Assembly: GCA_014382445.1 (NCBI GenBank)
Contig: JACNJS010000045.1
Span: 1-64,000, forward strand
Origin: Bacteroidota bacterium
GTDB taxonomy: Bacteria > Bacteroidota > Bacteroidia > Bacteroidales > F082
Direction: 5' to 3'
DNA: 64,000 bases
The notes beneath the pieces were generated by a model. The model saw only the letters and a program-made list of their open reading frames with translations, did not search any database and was not told the DNA's origin. Numbering within the stretch: the first letter of the stretch is position 1; each line of letters starts with the position of its first letter. The position numbers and the translations under genes are program-made. This document shows, in pieces, positions 1 to 7,735 of this stretch.

Positions 1-1
1 T

Positions 2-88
2 CTGGCAGGCTTATCCGAACAAGCAGGCTTTAGTTGTGAATTAATTTTTGAAGATGATCATTTTAACTATTTAGCCAGGTTATATTAA
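2..88 (+). CDS. C-terminal end of a probable SAM-dependent methyltransferase (partial)
   Basis: Only the last 28 codons are inside the window; they end in TAA at 86-88. The translated tail, containing LSEQAGFSCELIFED and ending in YLARLY, resembles the C-terminus of class I SAM methyltransferases, where a final helix (LxxLxxxAGF) is followed by a last strand. No catalytic motif is visible, so the family is a guess from the tail. It is the only plus-strand gene before 8770 and converges on the MarC remnant that follows. Confidence 0.4.
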   Translation: MAGLSEQAGFSCELIFEDDHFNYLARLY

Positions 89-96
89 AAGAAAAA

Positions 97-255
97 TTAT
101 AAACCATATGCTATTTTAATACCAGCTATTACCATTCCGGTTCCTATTATGGCCAGAATCAACCCCATGAAGACAGGCGTATTAGCAATAGGATTCATTA
201 TAGCGAAAAACCCCATAAATACTGATAAAGAAAATGTTAGCAGTTCGCTCATCAT
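97..255 (-). pseudogene. MarC-family transporter reduced to its N- and C-terminal ends
   Basis: A 52-codon open frame (ATG at 253-255 or 250-252, TAA at 97-99) reads like the first ~31 and last ~20 residues of a MarC-family (PF01914) inner membrane protein joined in frame. The N-terminal part carries the FAIMNPIANTPVFMGL signature of the first membrane segment. The rest, LILAIIGTGMVIAGIKIAYGL minus its ends, matches the last segment of the family, which normally also begins after an MGL. Intact members have about 200 residues, so some 150 are missing. The join falls at an MGL-like stretch, consistent with recombination between short repeats. It may be inert, or a small two-helix protein may still be made. 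Confidence 0.6.
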
Positions 256-377
256 ATTTGAAACGTATTATATTATGTGTTAAGAAAAAACTATTGATCC
301 TGTATTAAAGGAAATCAACTATGCATATTTGTACTAAAAACTATAATCTGCTATTCCTGTGGCAAATAAACTAATGA

Positions 378-905
378 CTAATGGTCGTGGTGGTGTTCGC
401 CGTCATGGTCGTGGCCATGTGCGTCATCATCGTCATCATCCTCATCATCGTTATCATCGTCATCTTTGGTTATAACTTCTTTTTCCAAAATCGCACCAAA
501 GGAATCCATTAGAACTTCGATTTCGACATCGCCTTTTTCGAGTTCAATCTCATAGAATATTCCATCGGTATTTTCGATCATTTCGGCTCCATCAATCTCA
601 AAGCCTGCAAATTCAACATCCAGGATGCTTCTAACAGTGTCGGGGATTGCTGATATCTGAATTTCATATTCGGTTTCAATCCAACTGCCGTCTGCACCGA
701 AGCAAGCCGAATATTCGATTCCGTTCATTTTGAATTTGGCTTCCCATTCAGTGTCGCTTTCTTTTTCCCATTTCACTTTTTCAACATCCGCAAATTTTTG
801 GTCAAATGCAGTTACTACTTCTTTGGGGGGGCGTTCAAAATTTTGTTTGCAAGCAATAAAATTAAACATTGCCGCAACTGTAAGCATTAAAAATAAATTT
901 TTCAT
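378..905 (-). CDS. PepSY-like lipoprotein with an Asp/His-rich tail
   Basis: The protein has 175 residues. Residues 1-19 are a lipoprotein signal with Cys19 in a FIAC lipobox, so it is probably anchored in an envelope membrane. Residues ~28-140 resemble the PepSY-like putative beta-lactamase-inhibitor-like family (PF11396) common in Bacteroidota: two repeats of a strand pattern with FDQKFADVEKVKWEK and a FxADGxWxExE motif. Residues ~148-175 are almost only Asp, then His/Asp (AHGHDHDGEHHHDH), which suggests divalent metal binding. It lies 216 nt downstream of the ArsP-like gene on the same strand, too far to assume one transcript. The metal role is inferred from the tail and the neighbours. 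Confidence 0.75.
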   Translation of the reverse strand: MKNLFLMLTVAAMFNFIACKQNFERPPKEVVTAFDQKFADVEKVKWEKESDTEWEAKFKMNGIEYSACFGADGSWIETEYEIQISAIPDTVRSILDVEFAGFEIDGAEMIENTDGIFYEIELEKGDVEIEVLMDSFGAILEKEVITKDDDDNDDEDDDDDDAHGHDHDGEHHHDH

Positions 906-1121
906 GTTAAACAGGTTTTAATTATAATAATGATTTATACAAAAGTGATTCTCAAGTTAATTAATATTTTTGGCTAGTATTATAAGATTATTTTGGAAAT
1001 CCACTTATAAAATACTAACAATGCAAAAGGGCGAATTTAGGTAAAAAACTAAAGAAAAATAGTTTAAGATGCTCAGATAATTTAATTTTAAATTTAATAA
1101 TATGCAATAAGGGTTTTCGTT

Positions 1122-2420
1122 TTAAGAAAAAAGAGAACCATAAATCAACCCACTGATGGTAGCCATAATCGAAACTAAAACTATATAAACGATAGTTTTT
1201 TGAGTTCCGATCACACTTCGTATAACAAGCATATTAGGAAGAGATAATGCAGGGCCGGCAAGTAGCAAAGCAAGTGCCGGACCTTTTCCCATTCCGTTAT
1301 TCAATAAGCCCTGTATTATGGGTATCTCAGTAAGAGTAGCGAAATACATAAATGCACCAAATATTGATGCAAAAAAGTTTGAGAATAAAGAATTTCCACC
1401 CACTAATGCTGCTACCCATTCACCCGGAATAATGCCCTCACCTTCAGCTGTTCCAAGCAATAATCCCGCAATTAAAACTCCGGCGGCAAGTAACGGCATT
1501 ATCTGTTTTGTAAATCCCCAACTTTCGGCTAACCATTCTTGCGATTCACCGCCTGTAATTAAAGTAAGAACTGTTAATCCGATAACTGCAACAACAAATG
1601 GAATTAAAGGCTGTGCGGGAAAAATAAAGGCAGTTGCTATTACCGGAATTGCTGCAAGTATTACATACAATGGTTTCATTTTAAGGATTTTGATCAAGGA
1701 ATAAATAAACATTAATCCGAAAAATGCAGTAATGTGCCATTTGTTTGCCCATATCCAGTACATAAAACCTTCAGTATTATCTGGGTTTCCCCAGTTAGCA
1801 AATACAAGAATTAATACTAAAACGAAAAAATGATATGAAACTTGCCACAACGGACGCCCCCCCTTTATATCAGGAAAATCCATTTTTTCAGCACGTTGTT
1901 TTTCTTCTTTACGATACAGAAAAGCCATTATTAAACCTATTACAACGCTAAAAAAAACTGCGCCAATAATTCGGGCTACTCCAAGCTCAAATCCCAAAAT
2001 TCGTGCAGTTAGAATTATGGCGAGTATATTTATTGCAGGGCCTGAATATAAAAAAGCTATTGCTGGACCTAATCCGGCACCCCGTTTATGGATACTCGAA
2101 AATAATGGTAGTATCGTACAACTGCAAACGGCCAGTATTGTTCCTGATAATGAAGCGATAAGGTAGGCTTTCCATTTAACTGCCCTTGCCCCGAAGTATT
2201 TAATTACTGCCCCCTGGCTTATAAAAACTGCTATTACACCGGCTATAAAAAAGGCAGGTATAAGACATAGTATTACATGTTCCTGAGCATACCATTTTGT
2301 AAGTTCAAACGCTGCTAACAGTGCATTGTCAAATCTTTCTGTCCCTATTGGCATGAACCAGGCAAATAGGAAAAAGCCTAGTATCCACGCAAAAATAGTA
2401 ATTTCTTTTTTCCACTCCAC
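1122..2420 (-). CDS. ArsP-like permease (DUF318/PF03773)
   Basis: This 432-residue polytopic inner membrane protein has the layout of the permease family PF03773, whose studied member ArsP exports trivalent organoarsenicals. The signature AVCSCTILPLF (Cys99, Cys101) is in the first half. The halves look related: YSGPAINI near residue 126 and LLAGPALSLP near 390 occupy equivalent places. In this family the Cys residues are thought to bind the thiol-reactive substrate. It is the last gene of the ars-like run, 21 nt after the AhpD-like gene, so co-transcription is likely. The substrate, organoarsenical or another soft metal, cannot be fixed from sequence. Confidence 0.8.
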   Translation of the reverse strand: MEWKKEITIFAWILGFFLFAWFMPIGTERFDNALLAAFELTKWYAQEHVILCLIPAFFIAGVIAVFISQGAVIKYFGARAVKWKAYLIASLSGTILAVCSCTILPLFSSIHKRGAGLGPAIAFLYSGPAINILAIILTARILGFELGVARIIGAVFFSVVIGLIMAFLYRKEEKQRAEKMDFPDIKGGRPLWQVSYHFFVLVLILVFANWGNPDNTEGFMYWIWANKWHITAFFGLMFIYSLIKILKMKPLYVILAAIPVIATAFIFPAQPLIPFVVAVIGLTVLTLITGGESQEWLAESWGFTKQIMPLLAAGVLIAGLLLGTAEGEGIIPGEWVAALVGGNSLFSNFFASIFGAFMYFATLTEIPIIQGLLNNGMGKGPALALLLAGPALSLPNMLVIRSVIGTQKTIVYIVLVSIMATISGLIYGSLFS

Positions 2421-2441
2421 TACATATCTCTTTTAATCTGT

Positions 2442-2762
2442 TTACTTCTCGCAACACACTAAATTTGGTCTTAGCAATTCTCTTGTATCTCCTAATACAT
2501 CATGCACCCAGCAATCATCATTACCTGCGCTTTCGCGGATAGTTAATGCAATTATGTACCCTATTTCTTTCGGTGTGGCACCTGCTTTAATGGCACCATT
2601 AAAATGTTTTTTTACACAAGGTGCTGAACGTCCTTTTATTGCAAGTGCAAGACAAATATATTGATATGTTTTTTCGTCAATCATTCGTTTCTCTTCATAC
2701 AAACTATCGATGTTGTCGAACATCTGCGTAAATTCCGGAAAATTTTCTGCTAAGAATCTCAT
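2442..2762 (-). CDS. Carboxymuconolactone decarboxylase (AhpD-like) family protein
   Basis: The protein has about 106 residues if it starts at the ATG at 2760-2762, which overlaps the TGA of the preceding arsG-like gene (ATGA). A longer frame up to 2831 has no family similarity at its start. The core, with LALAIKGRSAPCVKKHF, AGATPKEIGYIIAL and IRESAGNDDC, has the AhpD-like helical pattern, but there is one Cys before the conserved His instead of the CxxC of peroxidase-reducing AhpD. The four-base overlap suggests translational coupling to the arsG-like gene. Such proteins recur beside arsenic and thioredoxin genes, possibly as redox partners; the role here is inferred. Confidence 0.75.
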   Translation of the reverse strand: MRFLAENFPEFTQMFDNIDSLYEEKRMIDEKTYQYICLALAIKGRSAPCVKKHFNGAIKAGATPKEIGYIIALTIRESAGNDDCWVHDVLGDTRELLRPNLVCCEK

Positions 2763-3457
2763 AAAAAATAAATTATTGAATAATATAATCCTACAATGAT
2801 AAAAATTACTGATACAACTCTGCGAAACCAAATTTCGAAGGCTTTTACTTTATTATAAACTCCTCCTACACTACCAACGGTGTAGGCTATAAACCATGCA
2901 AAAATTATCACCGGTAAACCTGTTCCCAAAGCAAATATCAGGGGCAAATAAAGTCCGGAGGCACTAGTAATTGTGATTGGTATTAACATTCCAAAATATA
3001 ACGCTCCGCTGTAAGGGCAAAAGGCAAGGGCAAACACAATACCTAACAATAGTACACCCCAAAAACCTGATTTGCTTTTTTTCTCCATTTTTTCGGTGAG
3101 TTTACCAAGTCCCGGGAAATTTATTTTAATAAAATCGAGCATGAGCAGTCCTATGATAATTAATAACGGTCCAAGAAGTTTTTCACCCCATTGTTGTACA
3201 AATCCGGAAATTTTAAACTGACTTGCTCCAAAATAAAATATCAGTCCTAACCCGGTATAAGTTACTGCCCGACCAAGAGTGTATACCAACCCGTTAATAA
3301 ATACTTTGCGTTTATTATCGATATCTTTACCGATAAAGGCAATCGCGGTTATATTTGTTGCCAACGGGCATGGACTTATTGCTGTCATTAAGCCCAATAT
3401 TAGTGCTGTTAAAAATGGGAGCTGGGAGCTTTCGAGTAAATAAAGAAGAAACTCCAT
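2759..3457 (-). CDS. arsG: ArsG-like aromatic arsenical efflux permease (CcdA/DsbD-related)
   Basis: This 232-residue protein has about six membrane segments and the DsbD/CcdA fold pattern with one Cys in each half: ISPCPLATNITAIAFIGK (Cys30) and ALAFCPYSGALYFG (Cys147). These motifs and the preceding ArsF-like gene fit the ArsG family, described in an arsEFG operon that reduces nitroaromatic arsenicals and exports the aminoaromatic product. The gene follows arsF-like by 3 nt and overlaps the AhpD-like gene by 4 nt. A general thiol-disulfide transporter role is the alternative. Confidence 0.78.
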   Translation of the reverse strand: MEFLLYLLESSQLPFLTALILGLMTAISPCPLATNITAIAFIGKDIDNKRKVFINGLVYTLGRAVTYTGLGLIFYFGASQFKISGFVQQWGEKLLGPLLIIIGLLMLDFIKINFPGLGKLTEKMEKKSKSGFWGVLLLGIVFALAFCPYSGALYFGMLIPITITSASGLYLPLIFALGTGLPVIIFAWFIAYTVGSVGGVYNKVKAFEIWFRRVVSVIFIIVGLYYSIIYFL

Positions 3458-3460
3458 TAT

Positions 3461-3889
3461 CTACAGGTTTTTGTCAATTAATTCTGTTAACTTGTCCCTT
3501 AATTTATCGGGGTCGGTTGTTGCATATCGAAAAGCCAGCGAAGTAAGATTTATAACTTCTACTCCATTGTATACATACAACCCTGAGCTGGTTACTTCAA
3601 ACTTTTCAACGAGGTCTTCGTTTCCGGGAACATCATAATCAATTTCCACAAACTCCACCTTTTTATTATTTCCGTATTTATTTTGCACTAAGGCTTGCGC
3701 CACCCTGCCAACTGCTTTGCAAGTGGTACATCTGCGCGTTCCGTGAAAATAATAAACTTCCACTTTTTCAACTGTGATGGTAGGATCAGTTTTTTCAGAA
3801 TTTTCAGAATCTTTGGTTTCCTGTGCATTACATGAACCGAGGCTAAAAATTAACCCGATAGAAAACATTAAAATCAGTACTTTTTTCAT
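3461..3889 (-). CDS. arsF: ArsF-like thioredoxin-fold lipoprotein
   Basis: The protein has 142 residues with a lipoprotein signal (LGSC, Cys20), so it sits outside the inner membrane. The thioredoxin-fold domain begins with VYYFHGTRRCTTCKAV, placing a CTTC pair at Cys54 and Cys57. The spacing and the FHGTxRCxTC motif are those of proteins annotated as the ArsF subunit of nitrophenyl compound reduction. It probably passes electrons with the ArsG-like membrane protein encoded 3 nt downstream. The name follows the neighbourhood; only the redox Cys pair is visible directly. Confidence 0.75.
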   Translation of the reverse strand: MKKVLILMFSIGLIFSLGSCNAQETKDSENSEKTDPTITVEKVEVYYFHGTRRCTTCKAVGRVAQALVQNKYGNNKKVEFVEIDYDVPGNEDLVEKFEVTSSGLYVYNGVEVINLTSLAFRYATTDPDKLRDKLTELIDKNL

Positions 3890-3900
3890 AGTAAAAACTT

Positions 3901-4134
3901 TTAATTGGTTAGAATTTCTTTTATTTCTTTTGCGGAAGGGACCCTTCCTTTAATCACTACTTTTTCATCAACAACTAATGCAGGTGTTGTCATTACTCCA
4001 TAATTCATTATATCCATAATGTCTTCAACCTTCGATACAGTGGCGTTAGAACCTAATTCCGCAACCACTTCACGCGTGATTTTTTCAAGTGTTTTGCACT
4101 TTGCACAACCCGGGCCTAAAATTTTTATTTCCAT
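3901..4134 (-). CDS. Small thioredoxin/glutaredoxin-like protein (probable ArsE)
   Basis: This is a 77-residue cytoplasmic protein with no signal peptide. It is a full-length member of the small thioredoxin family (TM0996/MTH895 type): MEIKILGPGCAKC puts the active-site CAKC at Cys10 and Cys13, and the cis-proline loop TTPALVVD follows near residue 52. It is the first gene after the second ArsR-type operator and precedes the ArsF-like gene by 11 nt, the position expected for ArsE. It likely supplies reducing power inside the cell. Confidence 0.8.
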   Translation of the reverse strand: MEIKILGPGCAKCKTLEKITREVVAELGSNATVSKVEDIMDIMNYGVMTTPALVVDEKVVIKGRVPSAKEIKEILTN

Positions 4135-4162
4135 GACATTTTTGTTATTTTGTTATTCGTGG

Positions 4163-4178
4163 TTCGTAAAACTACGAA
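4163..4178 (-). promoter_or_regulatory. Putative ArsR operator upstream of the small thioredoxin gene
   Basis: The 16-bp site TTCGTA-AAAC-TACGAA is a perfect inverted repeat (one more matching base on each side gives GTTCGTA/TACGAAC). It lies between arsR and the thioredoxin gene, about 30 nt before the latter's ATG. The same half sites occur in front of arsR at 4514-4529, so the ArsR dimer encoded between them is the likely binder. Basis: sequence match of the two sites; binding is inferred. Confidence 0.7.
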
Positions 4179-4196
4179 CATTTTAATTAAACTTTT

Positions 4197-4499
4197 TTAT
4201 TTATCAAATAGTTTACTAAACAATTTTTGCGCTGCTTCCCAGTTTTCTTTATTAAGGCAATATTTTATTTTTGGTAATTCTATTTCACCCTGTATTAAAC
4301 CGGCATCTTTCAATTCCTTAAGGTGCTGCGAAAGAGTTGATTTCGCAATGGGTAATTCTTCTGACAAATCGCCACTATAACAGCAGCTTTGCTTTGCCAT
4401 CAATTGAAGTATAAATATTCGTACAGGGTGACCTAATGCTTTGGCAAAACGAGCTGTTCGAATCTGATCTTCATTATATATTTGATTTATTTCCGACAT
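4197..4499 (-). CDS. arsR: ArsR-family winged-helix repressor
   Basis: This 100-residue protein is a standard ArsR/SmtB repressor. Helix-turn-helix residues ~45-67 carry ELPIAKSTLSQHLKELKDAG, followed by the wing (GEIELPKIKYCL). Cys39-Cys40 lie just before the recognition region (QSCCYSGDL), where classical ArsR has its ELCVCDL metal site, and Cys81 is a possible third ligand. It probably senses As(III) or Sb(III), or an aromatic derivative, and releases the two operators at 4163-4178 and 4514-4529, controlling itself and the downstream ars genes. Confidence 0.88.
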   Translation of the reverse strand: MSEINQIYNEDQIRTARFAKALGHPVRIFILQLMAKQSCCYSGDLSEELPIAKSTLSQHLKELKDAGLIQGEIELPKIKYCLNKENWEAAQKLFSKLFDK

Positions 4500-4513
4500 T
4501 TAAATGTTTATTG

Positions 4514-4529
4514 TTCGCAATATTACGAA
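4514..4529 (-). promoter_or_regulatory. Putative ArsR operator upstream of arsR
   Basis: TTCGCA-ATAT-TACGAA is 15 nt before the arsR ATG and matches the downstream operator in 11 of the 12 half-site bases, giving a consensus TTCGYA-N4-TACGAA. A repressor bound here would cover the expected start of arsR transcription, the usual autoregulation. No further copy was noticed before the porin or the lipoprotein genes. Confidence 0.7.
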
Positions 4530-4566
4530 TAATATTAATTATATTGGGTTTATTCTTAAAAAATTT

Positions 4567-4581
4567 CATTTTCTGAAAATG
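4567..4581 (-). terminator. Weak hairpin after the porin gene
   Basis: CATTTTC and GAAAATG form a 7-bp inverted repeat with a 1-nt centre, 6 nt downstream of the porin stop. On the minus strand it is followed by AAATTTTTT. The stem is AT-rich and the loop impossibly tight unless some pairs open, so it is only a possible terminator separating the porin from arsR. Confidence 0.3.
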
Positions 4582-4587
4582 ACGTTG

Positions 4588-5793
4588 TTAAAACGCTACC
4601 TGAAACCTCATTTGAAAAATATTTGCTTTCCCAAGGTTTTTAACATCAGAATAAACATAATTGAGGGCAACTTTTACTGCTGGGTTTAAATACCAGTTAA
4701 TCCCTCCGGTTATATCACTCATAATTCCTCCATGTAGGTCTTCGTCATCAAGGTTGATATGTGAATAACGAAGCGACAGTTCAACAGCTCCAAATCCGCC
4801 AGCTTGCCCAAGGTTTTTTTTAGGTTTAACTCTGTCGAAAACAGTTTTTGACGCAACATAATTTTTGTGCTCGCCTGTTAAAAACCAACTTAAAGTGCCA
4901 TAATATGCATAAAATTTATATGATGAATTGTTTAAAGCAGATGTAAACGATGGCTTAACCATAGAAACAGTGTATTCACTTTCAAATGATAACGACCCGA
5001 AAATTAAAAGGAACTCCGTGTTAAAATCATTAATCTCGGCAACCTTATCAATATTTAGGGTCAGATAAGCCGGAGCTAAATGAGCTTCGGGGCGAATACG
5101 GTATAAAACTTCTGTATTATCATGATATTGGTTGGCAAATGATGCTCCCAGATGCAGCACTTTGTATCCGTCATCAACAGTATAAACAGGAAGCCCCGTT
5201 AATCTGAATACTAAATTATACTTGTTTCCAAGATATTTTCCGGTATTGCCTGAAGGATAAAAATAACCTGCAAACCACGACAAACGCCTTTTCAGATGCT
5301 GGTTGAACAACATGAATCCAAGATTTCTGTCATTATCGAACGTGTTAACCAGAGGCCGTTCCATATCGGTAATAAAATTTGAACTTGTGAGCATTGACAG
5401 CCCAAAAGGCTCTTTAAAATTTCCTGCCATCAGATTGCCAGCCACAGGAATTTCTGTGAGCATTATATATGCGTCTTTAACAGCTACAGCACCTCCGGCA
5501 AAATCCAATTGCAATTTAAATTCGGTATTTTTATAAATCTTACCGGAAGTATATATTCTTGCTCTTCTAAATTCAGCGCCATTATTTGCATCAAAATGGC
5601 TATCTAACGAATCATCCTGATCTATCCACATAACATCATATTGAATACGTCCTCCCAATTGAACTTTTGTGTCTCCATCATGACTGCTTACCTTCATGGC
5701 GTTATCCCAAGCAACATTGAAATCTTTTTCATTTTGGCCCGTTAACAGATGCCCAAGAAATGTAAATATAAAAATTAATAAAGTTATTTTCAT
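4588..5793 (-). CDS. OprP/OprO-like phosphate-selective porin
   Basis: The protein has 401 residues. The signal peptide spans residues 1-19 (LTGQ, cleavage near 19-20) and the last residue is Phe, as in outer membrane beta-barrels. It follows the PF07396 pattern: KVQLGGRIQYDVMW, RRARIYTSGKIYKNTEFKLQLDF, AGNFKEPFGLSMLTSSNF and alternating strands to the end. Members import phosphate or other anions. Its place directly upstream of arsR on the same strand suggests a link to arsenate/phosphate handling, but a hairpin and 88 nt lie between, and no ArsR operator precedes it. Confidence 0.8.
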   Translation of the reverse strand: MKITLLIFIFTFLGHLLTGQNEKDFNVAWDNAMKVSSHDGDTKVQLGGRIQYDVMWIDQDDSLDSHFDANNGAEFRRARIYTSGKIYKNTEFKLQLDFAGGAVAVKDAYIMLTEIPVAGNLMAGNFKEPFGLSMLTSSNFITDMERPLVNTFDNDRNLGFMLFNQHLKRRLSWFAGYFYPSGNTGKYLGNKYNLVFRLTGLPVYTVDDGYKVLHLGASFANQYHDNTEVLYRIRPEAHLAPAYLTLNIDKVAEINDFNTEFLLIFGSLSFESEYTVSMVKPSFTSALNNSSYKFYAYYGTLSWFLTGEHKNYVASKTVFDRVKPKKNLGQAGGFGAVELSLRYSHINLDDEDLHGGIMSDITGGINWYLNPAVKVALNYVYSDVKNLGKANIFQMRFQVAF

Positions 5794-6007
5794 TGTAAGA
5801 GTTAAGATTAGCGTTAGTAATAACCAAACTTTGCCTTAATGTAAGGAGATTATTAGGCTAACATATTCATTTCTTCATAATTGATGCAAAAATGAAAAAT
5901 ATTTCGTCCGCCGCTACCTAAATAATGCTCCTTAAACGAGAATTAACCTAAACTTAATATGCAATTATCTATTCTCATGCACAAATTCCGCCAACATTAG
6001 GCACTGA

Positions 6008-7123
6008 TTAGTCAGATTCAGTTTTGAGGTGAGCCTTTATATAAATCGGATTATGATCACTATGTTCAAATTTCAGGTCAATCACTTCAACATCTATAAT
6101 TTCAATATTTGGAGAAACCAGATAATAATCAAGGCAGGTGGTTCCGTTTTCGCCAATAATAAATGGCTTATCATTTTGTCGATTGGTAGGAGCGCTATCA
6201 TCATAAGCCCATGTCCATCCATTGGGCATAAAATCGAAATTCATTTTAACTATGGATGGAAAGAATTTATGCGTATTATAGTCGCCCGATGGCTGATACC
6301 CCGGAGGGTTTTGATTCCAATCGCCACCTGCAATTACATAATTGCCTTTGTTATATTCCGCAAGCATTACTTTTTTGATAATTTGCAGTTCTTCAATTCG
6401 CAGAACACTATCGTATACATATGCCGAGTTATGTGTATTAAATATAACCAGATCGCTTCCGTTTTCAAGCGGATATCTGTTTAATATAAAACACCTGTCC
6501 AATAAAAACAATTTATCGGGCCAGGCGGCAATTAATGGGTAAGCATACCTTAATGCTTCTGCAGGAGGGAAGTTAGAAAATGTCATTAATCCGGCTTCAA
6601 CAAGTCCCATAGGGTTAGTAACCGGAACCGGCACAAACGGAACCTTGTAGTTCATTGCATAAACACTATAACTACCTTCTTTGGCATTTGTAAGCACGTT
6701 AACCTGATTTTCGCGATAGGTTCTTTTTGATTTCACATCAATTTCCTGCAACAACCAAAAATCAACGGAATCATTACCAACTACAAAATCAACAATGCTA
6801 TTTAAATATTTTTCCGATAACTCTTTGGTGGGCCCAACGCCCTCTCCCCCATCATAAAAAAAGTCCATTTCCTGCCCGAGTCCTGCATAGCCAATATTCC
6901 AGTTCATCAACGAAAATGTATCCTGCTGCAACTTCTGAACGTTAGGATAGGTTCCTTCCTCAACAAGAACCTCAACCTGTTCCGGCTGATAATCGGTAAT
7001 GGTTATATAGACTATAAATCCAGCAAACACAAGAAAAACAATCAATAACAACCATGCAATGAGCTTAAGTAATTTTTTAATAAATGTACACATATCAATA
7101 TATTTTTGTGGGAAATTAAACAA
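6008..7123 (-). CDS. Membrane-anchored endonuclease/exonuclease/phosphatase family protein
   Basis: The protein has 371 residues, or 361 if translation starts at the ATG at 7091-7093, which places the basic stretch FIKKLLK directly at the start. One membrane segment (residues ~20-42) is followed by an EEP domain of the DNase I/sphingomyelinase type. Its motifs are in order: LMNWNIGY (~72), WLLQEIDV (~123, metal Glu), VIAGGDWNQNP (~265), LDYYLVSP (~333) and the terminal SDHNPIYI (~357). The catalytic set appears complete. The substrate is unknown; phosphodiester or phospholipid cleavage outside the inner membrane is likely. It starts 6 nt after pabC. Confidence 0.8.
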   Translation of the reverse strand: MFNFPQKYIDMCTFIKKLLKLIAWLLLIVFLVFAGFIVYITITDYQPEQVEVLVEEGTYPNVQKLQQDTFSLMNWNIGYAGLGQEMDFFYDGGEGVGPTKELSEKYLNSIVDFVVGNDSVDFWLLQEIDVKSKRTYRENQVNVLTNAKEGSYSVYAMNYKVPFVPVPVTNPMGLVEAGLMTFSNFPPAEALRYAYPLIAAWPDKLFLLDRCFILNRYPLENGSDLVIFNTHNSAYVYDSVLRIEELQIIKKVMLAEYNKGNYVIAGGDWNQNPPGYQPSGDYNTHKFFPSIVKMNFDFMPNGWTWAYDDSAPTNRQNDKPFIIGENGTTCLDYYLVSPNIEIIDVEVIDLKFEHSDHNPIYIKAHLKTESD

Positions 7124-7129
7124 TTTTTC

Positions 7130-7732
7130 TCAATTTATAATATTCTCAATTTCAACATCCACTTCATCTTCAAATTTTATCATGGCGTTTATCAAACGGA
7201 TTTTTATGAAATGTAGCAAGTCATCCAGCCGGATATCAGCTGTTAGAATTATTTCCTGTTTTAAAAGGAAGGCTCTCTGTGTACCTTTAAGTAATGGGAA
7301 CGCAGGTGTTAGCCATTGTTTCCCATTGTAAAACAGCAGGTTGGAAAATGAAGAATCGGTTATTAGTCCGTTTTTTACAATGATAATATCATCTGCTGTA
7401 CCCTTTTGTTCAAATAACACATTAATTTGTTGACGATTATAGTATTTATGACTGTATTCGATTTCATCACATTTAACAAGTTTTAAAAAATTTATATCAG
7501 GTAATTGATATGGAACAAATTCAACATTTTTTATATCGGTATCGTAAATAATACGGCATTTATAAAGTTGGTTGGTTGAAATTTCAGATGACCGGTTTTG
7601 AAGGATTGATTTAAGGTCTATTTTATCTGTACAATTAAACAACTCCATTCGCGAATTATTCATCCGGTTTTGATGAAAATTCAGGTTTAAAAATTCACCC
7701 TTTTCAGCGCGTATAGTTTCGATTAATTGCAT
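7130..7732 (-). CDS. pabC: Aminodeoxychorismate lyase-like class IV aminotransferase
   Basis: This 200-residue protein is shorter than the ~270 usual for class IV PLP enzymes but has the right order of motifs: an ETIRAEKGEF start, NFHQNRMNNSR (~20-28), KCRIIYD (~58), YSHKYYNR (~93-100, with the probable PLP Lys) and DIIIVKNGLITDSSFSNLLF (~115-134). It converts aminodeoxychorismate to p-aminobenzoate. The gene follows pabB by 3 nt, which supports the assignment over branched-chain or D-amino acid transaminases. Confidence 0.82.
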   Translation of the reverse strand: MQLIETIRAEKGEFLNLNFHQNRMNNSRMELFNCTDKIDLKSILQNRSSEISTNQLYKCRIIYDTDIKNVEFVPYQLPDINFLKLVKCDEIEYSHKYYNRQQINVLFEQKGTADDIIIVKNGLITDSSFSNLLFYNGKQWLTPAFPLLKGTQRAFLLKQEIILTADIRLDDLLHFIKIRLINAMIKFEDEVDVEIENIIN

Positions 7733-7735
7733 TAA

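Noticed and set aside
835-841. G7 run in the PepSY-like gene (similar 7-base runs at 1857-1863 and 9981-9987)
   Set aside because: Seven bases is short for a phase-variation tract, all three code for ordinary Pro or Gly pairs in intact frames, and no alternative frame makes sense.
1318-1704. 128-codon plus-strand frame
   Set aside because: It is a shadow of the ArsP-like permease gene, rich in Pro/Ala from reversed hydrophobic codons.
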